64,000 nt of DNA from Vibrio mimicus (GTDB lineage: Bacteria > Pseudomonadota > Gammaproteobacteria > Enterobacterales > Vibrionaceae): contig NZ_CP077426.1 of assembly GCF_019048845.1 (NCBI RefSeq), positions 2,465,501 through 2,529,500 on the forward strand. The letters run 5' to 3'. The notes under the pieces were generated by a model. That model saw only the letters and a list, made by a program, of their open reading frames with translations. It did not search any database and was not told the DNA's origin. Below, piece after piece: positions 62,741 to 64,000 of the stretch. Each line of letters begins with the position of its first letter. The first letter of the stretch is position 1. The translations under genes were made by a program, and so were the position numbers.

Positions 62741-63646
62741 CTAAAGCAGTTCAGAAACCACTTGAGACAATTGTTCAAAAGTGTGCGTCCTAGAGGAACT
62801 TGGTCGCCAAACCAAGCCAATTTCCCGATACGCTTTTTGACCAGGAGGGTCGACAACGACTAAATTCTGGTTATCCAACAGGCCATGATCAATCGCCATT
62901 TGTGGGATAAAAGTGGTACCTAAACCGTTGGCCACCATTTGTACCAAGGTGTGCAAACTGGTAGCGGTAAATGGGTTTATTTTCTCTTTATCGGTTAACT
63001 TACAGGCCGATACAGCATGCTCGGTAAGGCAATGCTCATTCTCAAGCAAAAAGACCGACTCATCGGGCAGATCATCATATTTGATAGGAACACGAATTCG
63101 ATCAGCCTGATGACGACTGATCACCATGCGAAATGGATCATGTCCAACGATGCGCGTTTCCATATTGCCGATTTCAACCGGCAGCGCCAGAATCAACACA
63201 TCCAACTCACCACTGCGCAGTGCCGAAAGCAGGTTGCTAGTGGTATCTTCACGCAACAGTAAGTGCAGTTTGGGGTAGCGTTGGTTGATCTCTTGCACCA
63301 AATCACCAAGTAAAAAAGGCGCTATAGTGGGAATGCAACCCAGTCGAAGTTGCCCTTCCATTCCGTCGCCTTGGCAAAGCTTACCTAGCTCGACCAAATC
63401 TTGGCCTTTAGCCAATAACTCACGCCCATGCTTGACCACCAGTTCTCCAGCCCGTGTAAAGACCAACGGGCTTTTCTTATCCTGCTTTTCATATAATGGA
63501 CACCCAATCAACTCTTCAAGGTTTTGAATACCTTTGCTCAGCGTTGATTGGCTGACAAAACAGCGCTCGGCTGCCTCACTAAAATGACGCATTTCATACA
63601 ACGTCACTAAATAGGATAATTGTTTTAGACTCGGCCACTTACTCAT
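62741..63646 (-). CDS. OxyR-type LysR regulator
   Basis: 301 residues; winged helix with HFSEAAERCFVSQSTLSKGIQNLEE split around residues 22-46, and OxyR-like effector features: the HEIGHbour pattern EHCLTEHAVSACKL carries redox Cys residues corresponding to OxyR Cys199/Cys208 (CLTEHAVSAC spacing of eight residues). Divergent from the peroxiredoxin gene. In V. cholerae this pair corresponds to an OxyR paralogue and its peroxiredoxin; the symbol is left blank because two OxyR paralogues exist. Confidence 0.85.
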   Translation of the reverse strand: MSKWPSLKQLSYLVTLYEMRHFSEAAERCFVSQSTLSKGIQNLEELIGCPLYEKQDKKSPLVFTRAGELVVKHGRELLAKGQDLVELGKLCQGDGMEGQLRLGCIPTIAPFLLGDLVQEINQRYPKLHLLLREDTTSNLLSALRSGELDVLILALPVEIGNMETRIVGHDPFRMVISRHQADRIRVPIKYDDLPDESVFLLENEHCLTEHAVSACKLTDKEKINPFTATSLHTLVQMVANGLGTTFIPQMAIDHGLLDNQNLVVVDPPGQKAYREIGLVWRPSSSRTHTFEQLSQVVSELL

Positions 63647-63846
63647 GTTCTTATCAGTACCTTAGGTCAAACTTGCTTCACAGCTAACGCTTCTCATATT
63701 TATCGCTTTTTTCGATTAACTCAATCTATTTAATTCGCTTTTTTCGATCCTACAATCTGTACTATAGTTTGTCCCGTTCAAATACGGACTGAGCCGTGAA
63801 TCGAAATCACATCTTAGCAATTACCATACTTCTTAGGAGCAAAATA

Positions 63847-64000
63847 ATGGTACTAGTTGGTCGCAAAGCCCCTGATTTTACTGCTGCAGCTGTTCTGGGT
63901 AACGGTGAAATCGTTGAAAACTTCAACTTCGCTGAGTTTACAAAAGGTAAGAAAGCTGTTGTTTTCTTCTACCCACTAGACTTCACTTTCGTTTGCCCAT
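63847..64000 (+). CDS. Typical 2-Cys peroxiredoxin (AhpC/TSA family), 3' end cut off
   Basis: Thiol peroxidase removing hydrogen peroxide. Only 51 codons are in the window, ending in the active-site stretch YPLDFTFVCP with the peroxidatic Cys. TTAGGAGC precedes the ATG. Divergent from the OxyR-type regulator, its probable activator, across a 200-bp gap. Confidence 0.92.
   Translation, partial: MVLVGRKAPDFTAAAVLGNGEIVENFNFAEFTKGKKAVVFFYPLDFTFVCP

Overview
The window is 64 kb of a Vibrio chromosome, most likely Vibrio cholerae or a close relative such as V. mimicus or V. metoecus. This rests on the core gene order (rodZ-ispG-hisS-yfgM-bamB-der, iscRSUA-hscBA-fdx-iscX, queA-tgt-yajC-secDF, aceBA, an OxyR-type regulator divergent from a peroxiredoxin) and on protein sequences recalled from V. 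cholerae. No rRNA, tRNA or CRISPR array was seen. All gene assignments come from reading motifs; no database search was run.

Layout. Positions 1-7158 carry flanking metabolism: the end of a Na+/alanine symporter, an alkyl sulfatase, a LysR regulator, an acetate/succinate transporter and a secreted GH19 chitinase. Positions 7393-26093 are an 18.7 kb genomic island inserted in the last codons of guaA. Positions 26082-64000 are core chromosome: purine synthesis (guaA, guaB), xseA, a zinc-ribbon protein, an AlaX-like editing protein, the der-to-rodZ cluster, rlmN, ndk, pepB, the complete isc iron-sulfur operon with its repressor and IscR-box promoter, trmJ, suhB, the Sec accessory genes, queuosine genes (tgt, queA), a CBS protein, a chemoreceptor, the glyoxylate shunt (aceA, aceB), and the oxyR-like/prx pair at the right edge.

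The island is the interesting part. Its ends carry imperfect copies of the guaA terminal sequence, an integrase lies beside guaA, and guaA's original terminator now sits at the far end. Inside are an origin of transfer closely resembling that of IncP plasmids RP4/RK2 (19-bp inverted repeat plus nick region), a TraJ-like oriT-binding protein, and only three mating-pair genes, trbJ, trbK (entry exclusion) and trbL. There is no relaxase, coupling protein or other Trb gene. It also has an IncQ/RSF1010-like replication pair (RepA helicase, RepC initiator) beside four 21-bp iterons, an AlpA-like regulator and a divergent zinc-finger/HTH protein.

The cargo looks like anti-phage defence: a Gabija-type gajA-gajB pair, and a second operon of a ribbon-helix-helix protein, a PHP-SMC ATPase and an Mrr-nuclease/STAND NTPase. 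The simplest reading is a mobilizable, self-replicating satellite of IncP-type conjugative plasmids that swaps in its own Trb and exclusion subunits and pays for itself with defence genes, by analogy with SGI1-type satellites of IncC plasmids. That model is inference; the parts are seen directly.
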